From Thermoplasmata archaeon (lineage in GTDB: Archaea > Thermoplasmatota > Thermoplasmata > Lutacidiplasmatales > UBA184), in assembly GCA_021790425.1 (NCBI GenBank), contig JAJYEA010000005.1:1-64000 (forward strand): a stretch of DNA of 64,000 nucleotides, given 5' to 3'. This document shows positions 26,143 through 35,146 of the stretch, in pieces. Position numbers and translations under genes: made by a program. Under the pieces are notes generated by a model, which was not told the origin of the DNA, ran no database searches, and worked only from the letters and a program-made list of their open reading frames with translations. The first letter of the stretch is position 1. Each line of letters begins with the position of its first letter.

Positions 26143-28038
26143 ATGCCCAAGATTATCGGAATCGACCTAGGGACAAGCAACTCGGCCGCCTCAGTGCTGG
26201 AAGGGGGTCGGCCGGTCATGATCCCGAGCGCCGAGGGGACCACGGTGGGCGGTGGAAAGGCCTTCCCGAGCTTTGTCGCCCTGACGAAGGACGGACAGCT
26301 CCTGGTGGGCGAGCCCGCGCGTCGGCAGGCGGTGACCAATCCTGACGGGACCGTCTACGCTTTCAAGCGAAAGATGGGGACGGATTTCAAGTACAAGATC
26401 CACGGCAAGGAGTACACCCCCCAGCAACTTTCGGGGTTCCTGCTGCAGAAGATCAAGAAGGATGCCGAGGCCTTCCTGGGAGAGAAGGTCGAGAAGGCGG
26501 TCATCACCGTCCCGGCCTACTTCAACGACAACCAGCGCCAGGCGACCAAGGACGCCGGCGCCATCGCGGGACTGGACGTGGTCCGGATCATCAACGAACC
26601 CACGGCCGCCTCGCTCGCCTACGGGCTCGACAAGGCGTCCAAGACCTCGCAGAAGATACTCGTCTTCGATCTGGGAGGCGGGACGCTCGATGTCACGGTC
26701 CTCGAGTTCGGGGAAGGCGTCTTCGAGGTGAAGTCCACGAGCGGGGACACCCAGCTCGGGGGCACGGACATGGATAACTCCGTCATCAACTACGTGGTCT
26801 CCGAGTTCAAGCGGGAGACCGGCGCGGACGTCCGCAAGGACTCGATGGCCATGCAGCGGGTCCGCGATGCCGCCGAGAAGGCGAAGATCGAGCTCTCGGG
26901 CGTCATGGAGACGACCATCAACCTGCCCTTCCTCACGGGGGGGACCAGCGAGGGGCCGAAGCACCTCACGATGAGCCTGAGCCGCGCGAAGCTCGAGGAC
27001 CTCGTCCGCCCCATCGTCGACCGGTGTAAGGGCCCCGTGGAGCGTGCCCTCACCGACGCGAAGCTGTCCAAGAACGACATCGACCGCATCATCACCGTGG
27101 GCGGCCCCACCCGGATGCCCCTGGTGCAGAAGTTCCTCGAGACGAACGTCGGGCGCCCCATCGAACGGGGGGTCGACCCGATGGAGTGCGTGGCCATGGG
27201 CGCCTCGATCCAGGGCGGTGTGCTGGCCGGCGAGGTGAAGGACATCCTGCTCCTCGACGTGACACCCCTCTCGCTCGGGGTCGAGACCCTGGGCGGCGTG
27301 CTCACGAAGCTCATCGACCGGAACACCACCATCCCCACCCGGAAGAGCCAGGTCTTCACGACCGCGGCCGAGAGCCAGTCGTCCGTGGAGATCCACGTCC
27401 TCCAGGGGGAGCGGCCGATGGCCCAGGACAACATCTCCCTCGGGACGTTCATGTTGACCGGGATCCCCCCGGCACCGAGGGCCGTGCCCCAGATCGAGGT
27501 CACCTTCGACATCGATGCGAACGGGATACTGAACGTCTCCGCGCAGGACAAGGCCACCGGGAAGAAGCAGAGCATCACCATCACCGCGTCGACCAAGATG
27601 TCGAAGAACGAGGTCGAGAAGCTGGTGAAGCAGTCGGAGGAGTTCGCGGAGGCGGACCGGCGCCGCGCCGAAGGCGTCGAGGAGCGCAACCGCGCCGAGA
27701 GCCTCACCTACGAGGCGGAACGCCTGCTGACCGAACTCGGTGACAAGGCCACCGAGGACGAGCGCAAGGAGATCCGCGAGAAGATCGATGCCGTCCGCAA
27801 GGAGCTCCAGGAGAAGGAGCCCAAGCGGGTCAAGGAGCTCTCCGAGGACCTGGTCAAGGTGATGCACAAGGTCTCGACCCGGCTGTACCAGTCGGGAGGG
27901 CCGACCTCGCCTCCTCCCGAGGGTGGCGCCCCGACTCCCCCGCCCGCTGGGAGAGAAGCCGGGAACGAAGAGCCGTCCGCCGGAAAAGGGCCGGTGGACG
28001 CCGACTTCAAGGTCGTGGACGAGAAGGACGCGTCGTAG
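26143..28038 (+). CDS. dnaK: Molecular chaperone DnaK (Hsp70)
   Basis: [58 protein letters not shown]; lacks the N-terminal insertion typical of proteobacterial DnaK. Confidence 0.95.
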   Translation: MPKIIGIDLGTSNSAASVLEGGRPVMIPSAEGTTVGGGKAFPSFVALTKDGQLLVGEPARRQAVTNPDGTVYAFKRKMGTDFKYKIHGKEYTPQQLSGFLLQKIKKDAEAFLGEKVEKAVITVPAYFNDNQRQATKDAGAIAGLDVVRIINEPTAASLAYGLDKASKTSQKILVFDLGGGTLDVTVLEFGEGVFEVKSTSGDTQLGGTDMDNSVINYVVSEFKRETGADVRKDSMAMQRVRDAAEKAKIELSGVMETTINLPFLTGGTSEGPKHLTMSLSRAKLEDLVRPIVDRCKGPVERALTDAKLSKNDIDRIITVGGPTRMPLVQKFLETNVGRPIERGVDPMECVAMGASIQGGVLAGEVKDILLLDVTPLSLGVETLGGVLTKLIDRNTTIPTRKSQVFTTAAESQSSVEIHVLQGERPMAQDNISLGTFMLTGIPPAPRAVPQIEVTFDIDANGILNVSAQDKATGKKQSITITASTKMSKNEVEKLVKQSEEFAEADRRRAEGVEERNRAESLTYEAERLLTELGDKATEDERKEIREKIDAVRKELQEKEPKRVKELSEDLVKVMHKVSTRLYQSGGPTSPPPEGGAPTPPPAGREAGNEEPSAGKGPVDADFKVVDEKDAS

Positions 28039-28151
28039 ACTCGGCCTGCCGTCCCCGGCTCCCTACGCCGTCGAACGGGGCCCGGACCCGCCCGGTCCGG
28101 GGACGCCCCGCGCCCATTCCTTGAAGGGAGGTGCGGCTCACTTGCCACGCA

Positions 28152-28160
28152 GCTTATATA
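28152..28160 (+). promoter_or_regulatory. TATA box for the A-ATPase K-E-C operon
   Basis: GCTTATATA about 35 nt upstream of ATG 28194. Confidence 0.45.
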
Positions 28161-28193
28161 CCCCCTCTCATACCGAGGCTCGAGGGTGAAAGG

Positions 28194-28424
28194 ATGGTAC
28201 TGGACCTACCCACCGCCATACTTACGCTGGCCGCGTCGATCGCGATCGCTGGAGGACTTGTGGGGACCGGGCTCGCCCAGTCAGGGATTGGTGCGGCCGG
28301 TATGGGAATTATTGCGGAGCGCCCCGAAAAGTTCGGACAAGTGCTCGTGTTCTTCGTGATTCCCGAAACGCTGTGGATCATCGGCCTGGTGCTGGGATTC
28401 CTGCTCCTGCTCCAGATCCTCTGA
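28194..28424 (+). CDS. atpK: A-type ATP synthase subunit K (c-ring proteolipid)
   Basis: 76-aa two-TM protein: SGIGAAGMGIIAERPEKFGQVLVFFVIPETLWIIGLVLGFLLL with ion-binding Glu in TM2. Confidence 0.85.
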   Translation: MVLDLPTAILTLAASIAIAGGLVGTGLAQSGIGAAGMGIIAERPEKFGQVLVFFVIPETLWIIGLVLGFLLLLQIL

Positions 28425-28426
28425 AC

Positions 28427-28987
28427 GTGTCTCTGGAGAACCTCGTCACCGAGGTGCGGACCAAGGCGGCCCGTGAGGTCGCCGAGGTCCGGGGTCGTAC
28501 GGCAGCGGAACGCAAGACCCTGGAGGACCAGAGGGACCGGGAGATCGCGCGGATCCGGTCGGAGCAGATCCAGACCTCCGAACGGGAGATCCAGCGCGAG
28601 GTGACACGCGTTATGGCGGCGGCGACGCTCCAGTCCAAGAAGATCCTCACGGATGCGACCGAGAAGCGGATCGAGTCCGGGTACGCCCTCTTGCGGGAGC
28701 GGATCTCGGCCTATACCCGCACTCCAGACTACGAGGCCCTGCTGGCTCGTATGGCCGAGCTCGGGGTATCGGTGATCGGCGAGGATGCCCGGTTTGTGGT
28801 CCGTGCCGAGGATGCCGGTCGGTTGCCTACCTACCTGCAAATCCGCGTTCTCTCGGATTCCCATGCCAAAGCCCTGGGCGGACTGGTCGCCCAGACTCCG
28901 GATGGCAGGCGCCGGCTCGACCTGACGTTTGACGAAATCCTCCGCTGGAAGGAGGACTCGGTCCGCGAGATCCTCTCTCGGAAATGA
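28427..28987 (+). CDS. atpE: A-type ATP synthase subunit E
   Basis: Starts at GTG 28427, 2 nt after the K stop. Charged coiled-coil N-terminus and C-terminal domain typical of subunit E; genomic position between K and C. Confidence 0.75.
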   Translation: MSLENLVTEVRTKAAREVAEVRGRTAAERKTLEDQRDREIARIRSEQIQTSEREIQREVTRVMAAATLQSKKILTDATEKRIESGYALLRERISAYTRTPDYEALLARMAELGVSVIGEDARFVVRAEDAGRLPTYLQIRVLSDSHAKALGGLVAQTPDGRRRLDLTFDEILRWKEDSVREILSRK

Positions 28988-30063
28988 GCGACACGACCAC
29001 GACGTACGCCTCGTCGATGGGTCGCCTGAAGGCGATGTCGGGCCACTTCTTGGCCCGGGAGACCCTTTCGAACCTCCTGGGGGCCCGGGATATCCCGGAG
29101 CTGGCACGGATGATGGACGGGACCAGCTACTCCCCGGACGTCACGCGCGCCAACGAGACGTATCAGAACGAGGTGGCCCTTGAGGTCGCGATCGCCCGTC
29201 ACTTCGTGACGGCGGCCCGGTTCGCCTACGAGGCCGCCCCCTTCGCAGGACGCTCGGCCATCGCCGCCTACCTTCGGTTCTGGGACATCGAGAACGTGGT
29301 GGCCATCCTGGCCGCGAAAGCCTACGGGCGGCTGGTCACGGAGTCCGAGACGTATCTCATCTCCGACCGCCAGACCCCGGCGGGGATCACCGCTGGGGTC
29401 ATGACGCAAGACGAGATCCGCAACCTCTTGGCCCAGCCCACCGTGGAAGGGGTGGTGCAGCAGCTGACCAAGTTCGGCTACGGCATCACGGTGATGGAAC
29501 ACCTCGAGAATTTCCTCAAGAGCAAGGACATCTTCCCGGTCTCTCGCGCGCTGGAGAAGGAGTACTACCTTGCATTGGGGGCCCAGTCGAAGTTCTTTCA
29601 GGGCGACGAGTGGGTCGTGCGTCAGTTCGTCTCCGAGGAGATCAACTCGAAGAACATCCTGACCCTCCTGAAGGGGAAGGAGTCCGGGCTCACTACCGAG
29701 GCATTCGGTCCCCTCTTCATCGAGGGCGGGTCCCTTTCGGTCCGTCAATTGACCGACCTGGCCTCCCTCAAAGGGGTGGAGGAGGTCGTGAGCGGACTAG
29801 ACCCCGCGTTGGGACTCGGAGAGCTCCTGCCTGAATACCGGGAGCGACAGACGCTCGTCCCATTCGATATCGCTCTGCGTCGCCTCCAGCTGACCAAGAG
29901 CCTCACCCGCATGCGCTCCTACCCGCTATCCCTGGCAGGCCTCTTCCACTTCATCCTGCTCGCACGCTCCGAGCGGGCGGACCTGCGCAAGATCATCTAC
30001 GGCAAGGTCTACCAGATCCCCAACGAGCACCTGAGCAAGGAACTCGTCCTGATCGGCAGCTGA
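28984..30063 (+). CDS. atpC: A-type ATP synthase subunit C
   Basis: 359-aa subunit C/AC39-like sequence (ARxxxLL..., LRFWDIENVVAILAAKAYG); ATGA overlap with subunit E. Confidence 0.8.
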   Translation: MSDTTTTYASSMGRLKAMSGHFLARETLSNLLGARDIPELARMMDGTSYSPDVTRANETYQNEVALEVAIARHFVTAARFAYEAAPFAGRSAIAAYLRFWDIENVVAILAAKAYGRLVTESETYLISDRQTPAGITAGVMTQDEIRNLLAQPTVEGVVQQLTKFGYGITVMEHLENFLKSKDIFPVSRALEKEYYLALGAQSKFFQGDEWVVRQFVSEEINSKNILTLLKGKESGLTTEAFGPLFIEGGSLSVRQLTDLASLKGVEEVVSGLDPALGLGELLPEYRERQTLVPFDIALRRLQLTKSLTRMRSYPLSLAGLFHFILLARSERADLRKIIYGKVYQIPNEHLSKELVLIGS

Positions 30064-30297
30064 GTCTGCGCACACTCCACGGTGCGGGGATCGGCTAGGG
30101 TCCTGCCCGGAAGATTTCGGTTACACGACGACCGAGTGGAAACCTGCGGTCAAGCAGTTGACCGAGGGGAGATGGGTGTCCCCGGGCTCGCATCGATAGG
30201 GAGCCTCACGTGGCGCTATCAGCAATGCGGATGAACCTAGATGCCTTGAACCGCTCCGCGTCCTTTCCCACTCGGGGAAGCGAACGGCGACGGGAGC

Positions 30298-31011
30298 ATG
30301 GTCGGACTGAGAAACCTCGTCGGAGGCATCAAGCACCTCGAACGACGCATGCACCATCTCTCAGAGATCTACGAAGGTATCGCGGAGATCGTCGCCCGAG
30401 AGGCGAACTCCGTGACGGCAGACTACCGCGAGATACGGAGGTCGGATCCCGGGACCCGGCTCATCTCGATACTACCCTTGCCGACGTTCTTCATCTGGGG
30501 CTTTCACGACACGGGCGAGGGGAAGAAGAGCGTGCTCCAGTGGGAGACCCACCAGAAGACGACGCATTATCTGACCGGACGCTCGGTGATCGAGGCCCCG
30601 AACCTCAAGGCGCTCGGTGGGGACGAGTCGCGGGTCACCCGGACCCAGATGAGCGGCCACCGGCTCTGGATATTGGCCGGGGACGTGCCCGGGAGCAGCG
30701 GTCAGGTCCGGACGATGCTCGCCGACAGTCTCGCCCCCACGACGGCGATCGTGTTCGTGGGCGGCGTCATACTGGACTTCAAGAATCGAGTCTCGCACGG
30801 GGAGTATTTCAAGGACCGGACGATCTATGCGAATGGCATCGAGTACATGGTCACCGGCCACGGCGGCCGGAAGATCGTGGTCCGGTTTCCGGACGGAGAC
30901 AGTGTCGGGCGGGACCATCTCCGGGTCGGTTCCTCCGGTGATGAAGGCACCATCCTGTATCGCAAGGTTGGGGAACTCGAGCTGAAACTGCCAAAAACGG
31001 TCGGGGACTGA
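30298..31011 (+). CDS. Hypothetical protein
   Basis: 237-aa ORF with no recognisable family. Confidence 0.5.
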   Translation: MVGLRNLVGGIKHLERRMHHLSEIYEGIAEIVAREANSVTADYREIRRSDPGTRLISILPLPTFFIWGFHDTGEGKKSVLQWETHQKTTHYLTGRSVIEAPNLKALGGDESRVTRTQMSGHRLWILAGDVPGSSGQVRTMLADSLAPTTAIVFVGGVILDFKNRVSHGEYFKDRTIYANGIEYMVTGHGGRKIVVRFPDGDSVGRDHLRVGSSGDEGTILYRKVGELELKLPKTVGD

Positions 31012-31100
31012 CGACCCCTCGACGCCGGACGAGATCCGCACGACAGGGAGAAGAACTGCAAACGACTCACCTGCGAGTGGGGCAGGAGAGCGGTGAGGAC

Positions 31101-31174
31101 GCGCCGGGTGGGATTTGAACCCACGACAGGCGGCTTAGGAAGCCGCTGCTCTATCCAAGCTGAGCCACCGGCGC
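31101..31174 (-). tRNA. tRNA-Arg (anticodon CCT)
   Basis: Reverse complement GCGCCGG TG GCTC AGCTTGGATA GAGC A GCGGC TTCCTAA GCCGC CTGTC GTGGG TTCAAAT CCCAC CCGGCGC folds into a 74-nt cloverleaf. Confidence 0.95.
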
Positions 31175-31237
31175 AGGGTCCCCAGATGCCGGGCGGCTTA
31201 TCAACCTTCGATTTCCCAGCTCTTTCGGGGAAGTAGG

Positions 31238-31666
31238 TCAGCAGGGCGAATACTGGAAGGCCAAGGCACCGGGCGCGTTAGAACCTGACGGGGAGTAGAC
31301 TTGCCAGCTCCCACCGCCAGCTGGGAAGACATACGACATGGTGGGGCTGTCGGTCAAGCCTTGGTTTCCCCACTGGAGAGTCCCGTGGGCCGTGATGTTT
31401 GTGCCCTCAACATTGAAGCTCACGGCGATCGGCACTTGGACTGTTCCATTCACTGCGATGGTGGAATCGTCTGACCTTCCGCAGGTGTCCACGGAAGGGT
31501 AGTTGGAGCCATGATACCCATTGTCGAACCAGACCCGCGCGTATGGCCTGCCCGGTATGTGGGCACCGTAATGCGACTCGTTGAGATCCGTGGTCATGTT
31601 GGTTTGCGACACGGGCCACAGGGCAAAGGCGTACACATCCTTCGAGGCATACTCGGGGACCGCCAC
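31238..31666 (-). CDS. Hypothetical extracellular-type protein, possibly a truncated remnant
   Basis: 142-aa ORF rich in N/S/T/Y. The frame stays open upstream to about 31763 with no convincing start or signal peptide. Confidence 0.35.
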   Translation of the reverse strand: MAVPEYASKDVYAFALWPVSQTNMTTDLNESHYGAHIPGRPYARVWFDNGYHGSNYPSVDTCGRSDDSTIAVNGTVQVPIAVSFNVEGTNITAHGTLQWGNQGLTDSPTMSYVFPAGGGSWQVYSPSGSNAPGALAFQYSPC

Positions 31667-31848
31667 GTATCTCTGAGTACAGGTTGACCCGTCGCCGCCC
31701 GCTCTGCTTGTTGAGCTCCTTACAGAATAGAGTGTCTTCTCCGCTGCACTGGAAGTTGGCGGTGGTCAGGACGGAGACGACCTATTTGTCGGGCAGACTC
31801 GTTTCCATCAGAACCCTTTTACCCTTCTCGAACAGTCTCTTCATGCGA

Positions 31849-32472
31849 ATGTCGAACCCTGTGGGGAAGGAGGCTGTCGAGAGCGATTCCCTTGCGCACT
31901 CACAGGACAAATCCCGAGAGGCAAGTTTTCAGCAACGAAGACCCGTTAGGTTGGGTCGCATCGTGTTGATCATTCTCGTCCTTGTGTCAATCTACCTAGC
32001 TACGGTCGCGATTTTGTTCTTCCTGCCACAACCCCCCCAATGTTGTGCCGCACGTTATTCCATCTACTTTGAAGACAAGACCGTCGGTGCCGTTGGAACG
32101 GAACGCCCGAGCTGGGGAGGAGGACTCCCATGCACTGATGGCCGGTACTGTTCGGTCGTCAACTTCTCGTTGACCGCTACCTCTGGGCTGAATACTTCTC
32201 TGTTTGGATTCAAAGTGCTCGAGACAAACGGGAGCCTTGCGTCCTATGCCTGGGTAGTGGTGCTATGGACCTCGAGCCACATCGTTCCTCTGGCGATGTT
32301 CAATTGGTCGAGCGGCTGGTCGCCTTCGCAGGGTCATTCTCTCCCCGTGACTGACCTCGAGGGGGACGGATTGACGGTGGTGTACTCAGGGAGCGGACTT
32401 GCGGGGTCAGGAGCTACTCTATCCGTGGCACCCAGTGGCATCGAAACTGTGTATGGGTCGACCTCGCTCTGA
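31849..32472 (+). CDS. Hypothetical membrane-anchored extracellular protein
   Basis: Single N-terminal TM LGRIVLIILVLVSIYLATVAILFFL followed by an N-x-S/T-rich ectodomain. Start could be 31684, 31843 or 31849. Confidence 0.5.
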   Translation: MSNPVGKEAVESDSLAHSQDKSREASFQQRRPVRLGRIVLIILVLVSIYLATVAILFFLPQPPQCCAARYSIYFEDKTVGAVGTERPSWGGGLPCTDGRYCSVVNFSLTATSGLNTSLFGFKVLETNGSLASYAWVVVLWTSSHIVPLAMFNWSSGWSPSQGHSLPVTDLEGDGLTVVYSGSGLAGSGATLSVAPSGIETVYGSTSL

Positions 32473-32630
32473 CACTCGGGGCAAACTCCTAGTAACTGGT
32501 CAGCCCGACCACAGGGGTGAACTGTTACAGAGTCTCTGCCAGGTCGGTCATCTCGTAGACATGAGGACCCTTGTGGGCACCTAAGGTCTGCCCCATGGCG
32601 TGCTGTATTGGGGCCCAGGGCGGCGTTCCC

Positions 32631-33761
32631 TCAAACCATGCTTTGGAATGGGTAGCGCAGGATCGCCGCCAGACCTCCGAAGGCCTTGACGAGCATCTCG
32701 CCCTCTTCGCTCTCGGTGGAGATCATCCGGACCGTGGCCCCGTGCTCGGAGGCTCCCTTGAAGAGCGACTCCACCAGGTCCTTGTTCTTCAGTCCCTCGG
32801 AAACAAGGAGCAGTTCGACCGCCCCAGCATCGAGGGCCTTCACCGTCGGCCCTTCCCCGTAGGTCGCCAGGGGGTTGTTCGACTTCTTGACCTCGGTCAA
32901 GAGGCGCTGGATGAGCTTCTTCTCCTCGGTGATCTCGAGCCCGTGGAGCGTGTTGGAGGCCTTCGTGACCAGTTCTCGGAGCCCGTATTCGTTGGTGTAG
33001 CCCACATCGAAGAGGGGCTCGACGACCTTCTTCTGGAGCTCGTATTGGAGGAAATTCTCTTTGATGAAGAAGTCCTTCGTGGCGCCGGGTCCACCCACGA
33101 GGATCCCCTTGATGTCGTCCTTGTGGGGCAGGAACAGCTCGGTGGCCATGTCCCCGCACCGTACGAAGAAGTCATGCGCCGCGTGCTCGATGAGCCGTTC
33201 GAACCGGTGGGCCGACTGACCTCCCATCCCGTGCTTGGAAGGGACCTGGGACTCCTTGTTGCGGAGCACCTGGATGGCCTTGCCCCGAAGCCACCCCATG
33301 GTGACCTCCTTCCGGTCGATCACGATGAGGCCCCACAGCTCGGGCTCATGGATCATGCTGAGGAGCGGATCGAGGATGAAATGCGAGTCGCATCGGTACA
33401 TGTACGTGTTCAGGGGCTCCGGCGGCTCGATGACGTAGGAGACGTCCTTCGTCTTGTCCGCGCCGATCGCCTTGGCGCCCACGAAGAATGCGACACCGTG
33501 CGGCGGGGGCTGCTTGAACTGGCGGACCTTGTTCATCAAGGACTCGAGAGTGCCCATGACGTTGTTGCGCGTGACCCGGCTCTTGATGTTGCTCGCCTGG
33601 GCGTACTCGTTCTTGAGGTAGTTGACGACGTCCGGGATGCTGCGTCCTTCCGGTACATAGAGCGTGATGAGCTCGGTACCTCGGCCTTCGCACTCGGCGA
33701 TCTCTTCCAGGGTGCGTCGGAAGGTGTAGCGCATTAACTGTGGGTCTTTCTTTTCCTCCAT
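32631..33761 (-). CDS. prf1: Peptide chain release factor aRF1
   Basis: NIKS (SNIKSRV), YRCDSHF and GGQ (KHGMGGQSAHRFERL) motifs. Confidence 0.95.
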   Translation of the reverse strand: MEEKKDPQLMRYTFRRTLEEIAECEGRGTELITLYVPEGRSIPDVVNYLKNEYAQASNIKSRVTRNNVMGTLESLMNKVRQFKQPPPHGVAFFVGAKAIGADKTKDVSYVIEPPEPLNTYMYRCDSHFILDPLLSMIHEPELWGLIVIDRKEVTMGWLRGKAIQVLRNKESQVPSKHGMGGQSAHRFERLIEHAAHDFFVRCGDMATELFLPHKDDIKGILVGGPGATKDFFIKENFLQYELQKKVVEPLFDVGYTNEYGLRELVTKASNTLHGLEITEEKKLIQRLLTEVKKSNNPLATYGEGPTVKALDAGAVELLLVSEGLKNKDLVESLFKGASEHGATVRMISTESEEGEMLVKAFGGLAAILRYPFQSMV

Positions 33762-33832
33762 GAACAGACGGCCCGGCCGGGTCCCCTCACGGAGGGGTGG
33801 CCGGACCTGAAGGGGGGATCGTCCCCCCGGCT

Positions 33833-34150
33833 TTACAGAAAGCGGCTCAGGTGTTCTTCGACGATCTCTTGGGGATAGGCCCCCACGATACGGTCCACGA
33901 GCTTGCCCTCCTTGTAGATTAGGAGGGTAGGGATGCTCATGATGCCGAGCCGCTGAGCGGTCTCCATGTTCTCATCGGAGTTGAGCTTCCCGAAGGCGAC
34001 CTTTCCGGTGTACTTCTGGGCCAGACGTTCGACGATGGGCGAGATCATGCGGCAGGGTCCGCACCAGGGCGCCCAGACGTCGATCATCGCGACCGGATTG
34101 GTCCGCGAGAAGTTCTCGAAATCGTTGTCGGTGACGACCAGCACACTCAT
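33833..34150 (-). CDS. Thioredoxin
   Basis: MIDVWAPWCGPCRMISPIVERLA...IMSIPTLLIYKEGKLVDRIVGA; ATG 34150. Confidence 0.95.
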   Translation of the reverse strand: MSVLVVTDNDFENFSRTNPVAMIDVWAPWCGPCRMISPIVERLAQKYTGKVAFGKLNSDENMETAQRLGIMSIPTLLIYKEGKLVDRIVGAYPQEIVEEHLSRFL

Positions 34151-34191
34151 GCTGTTTCCTCGGTGACCTATGGACGAGGCGCTATAAAACC

Positions 34192-34692
34192 CTAGGCCGG
34201 GAGGACGAGTTCGCCGCCGGACTTTTGGTTCGAAGGTACGCGTCGGGTCGCGACCTTCTTGGTCTTCCAGAAGACCTCGGCGAAGGCCTGGACGCTGGAA
34301 AGGAGGTCGTTCGCGGCCTCCATGCTGTACTCCTGGCGGGCGCGTGACGCCTGCTTCATGATCTTGAAGACGAGCTCCGGGACCTCGGGATTCTGCTTCA
34401 CCATGTCCGCCGTGAAGTAGTCTCCCCAGATCACGCGAACCTCGTGCTTGACACGCTCCGCGTGGGCTTCCTTCGTGGCGGTGTAGCGGGCGAGCTTGGC
34501 CCGGAGGTTGGTCTCTTCCTCGGGCTTGGCGGGGGCCTTCAGCTCCGCGGCCAGCTGGTTCATCCGAAGGACGGTGAGCGCTGCGATCTGAGCCTCGTGC
34601 GGGTCGTAGATGCCACACGGGACATCGCAGTGCGCGTAGACAGGCTGGGGTCTCCCAAAGAGGGTCACCACTCGGGTCATCATGGGCGACAT
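34192..34692 (-). CDS. sodN: Nickel-type superoxide dismutase (Ni-SOD)
   Basis: Ni-hook HCDVPCGIYDP after an about 20-residue leader, then VIWGDYF and VFWKTKK, matching bacterial SodN landmarks (HCDLPCGVYDP, VLWSDYF, IFWETKK). Confidence 0.92.
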   Translation of the reverse strand: MSPMMTRVVTLFGRPQPVYAHCDVPCGIYDPHEAQIAALTVLRMNQLAAELKAPAKPEEETNLRAKLARYTATKEAHAERVKHEVRVIWGDYFTADMVKQNPEVPELVFKIMKQASRARQEYSMEAANDLLSSVQAFAEVFWKTKKVATRRVPSNQKSGGELVLPA

Positions 34693-34757
34693 GATCCCGT
34701 GAGAGCCATTGAAACATAAAAGGGTGACCTATTTTGGACCCTGGACCTCGTTCCGAG

Positions 34758-35120
34758 ATGCGCCACCATTATCGTACTCGGACGTCTGTGCCGGTCGTGC
34801 GGCGACGGCGTCTGCGGTTCCGGGTGCAGGACTGGAGCATGGCCCCGACCGTCGTTCCGGAGGAGGACATCGAGGTCGACCCCCACGCGTACGACGATTC
34901 GTCGCCCGTCCCGGGCGACGTGATCGTGTTGCAGGACCCCGAAGGTTCCGGAAAGAAGCTCCTGAAGCGCATCGAGCGCGTGGAGAGCGCCGGGGGTGTG
35001 ACCCAGCTCTACGTGACGGGGGACAACCCGCTCCGGAGCCGGGACAGTCGTCACTTCGGTCCGGTCCCGTTGGACCGGGTGGTGGGGAAGGTGACCACCC
35101 CACTGGCGGCGCGAGAGTAG
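34758..35120 (+). CDS. sodX: Ni-SOD maturation protease (S24/S26 signal-peptidase-like)
   Basis: Ser motif QDWSMAPTV, PGDVIVLQDPEGSGKKLLKRI with candidate catalytic Lys, and GDNPLRSRDSRHFGPV; divergent from and adjacent to sodN. Confidence 0.85.
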   Translation: MRHHYRTRTSVPVVRRRRLRFRVQDWSMAPTVVPEEDIEVDPHAYDDSSPVPGDVIVLQDPEGSGKKLLKRIERVESAGGVTQLYVTGDNPLRSRDSRHFGPVPLDRVVGKVTTPLAARE

Positions 35121-35146
35121 GCGGTCGGGACGGTCCCCGAGGGGGA

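Noticed and set aside
26143-28038. dnaK without adjacent grpE/dnaJ as an anomaly
   Set aside because: The partners may simply be elsewhere in the genome; a 64-kb window cannot show absence.
30063-31240. Integrative element using tRNA-Arg as attachment site
   Set aside because: No integrase, no recognisable duplicated tRNA 3' end and no mobile-element genes. Only the GC anomaly is retained as a finding.
32631-33761. Unusual aRF1 GGQ context (KHGMGGQSAH) as evidence of altered termination
   Set aside because: The GGQ, NIKS and YxCxxxF motifs are intact; flanking variation is within what I would expect and cannot be interpreted without an alignment.
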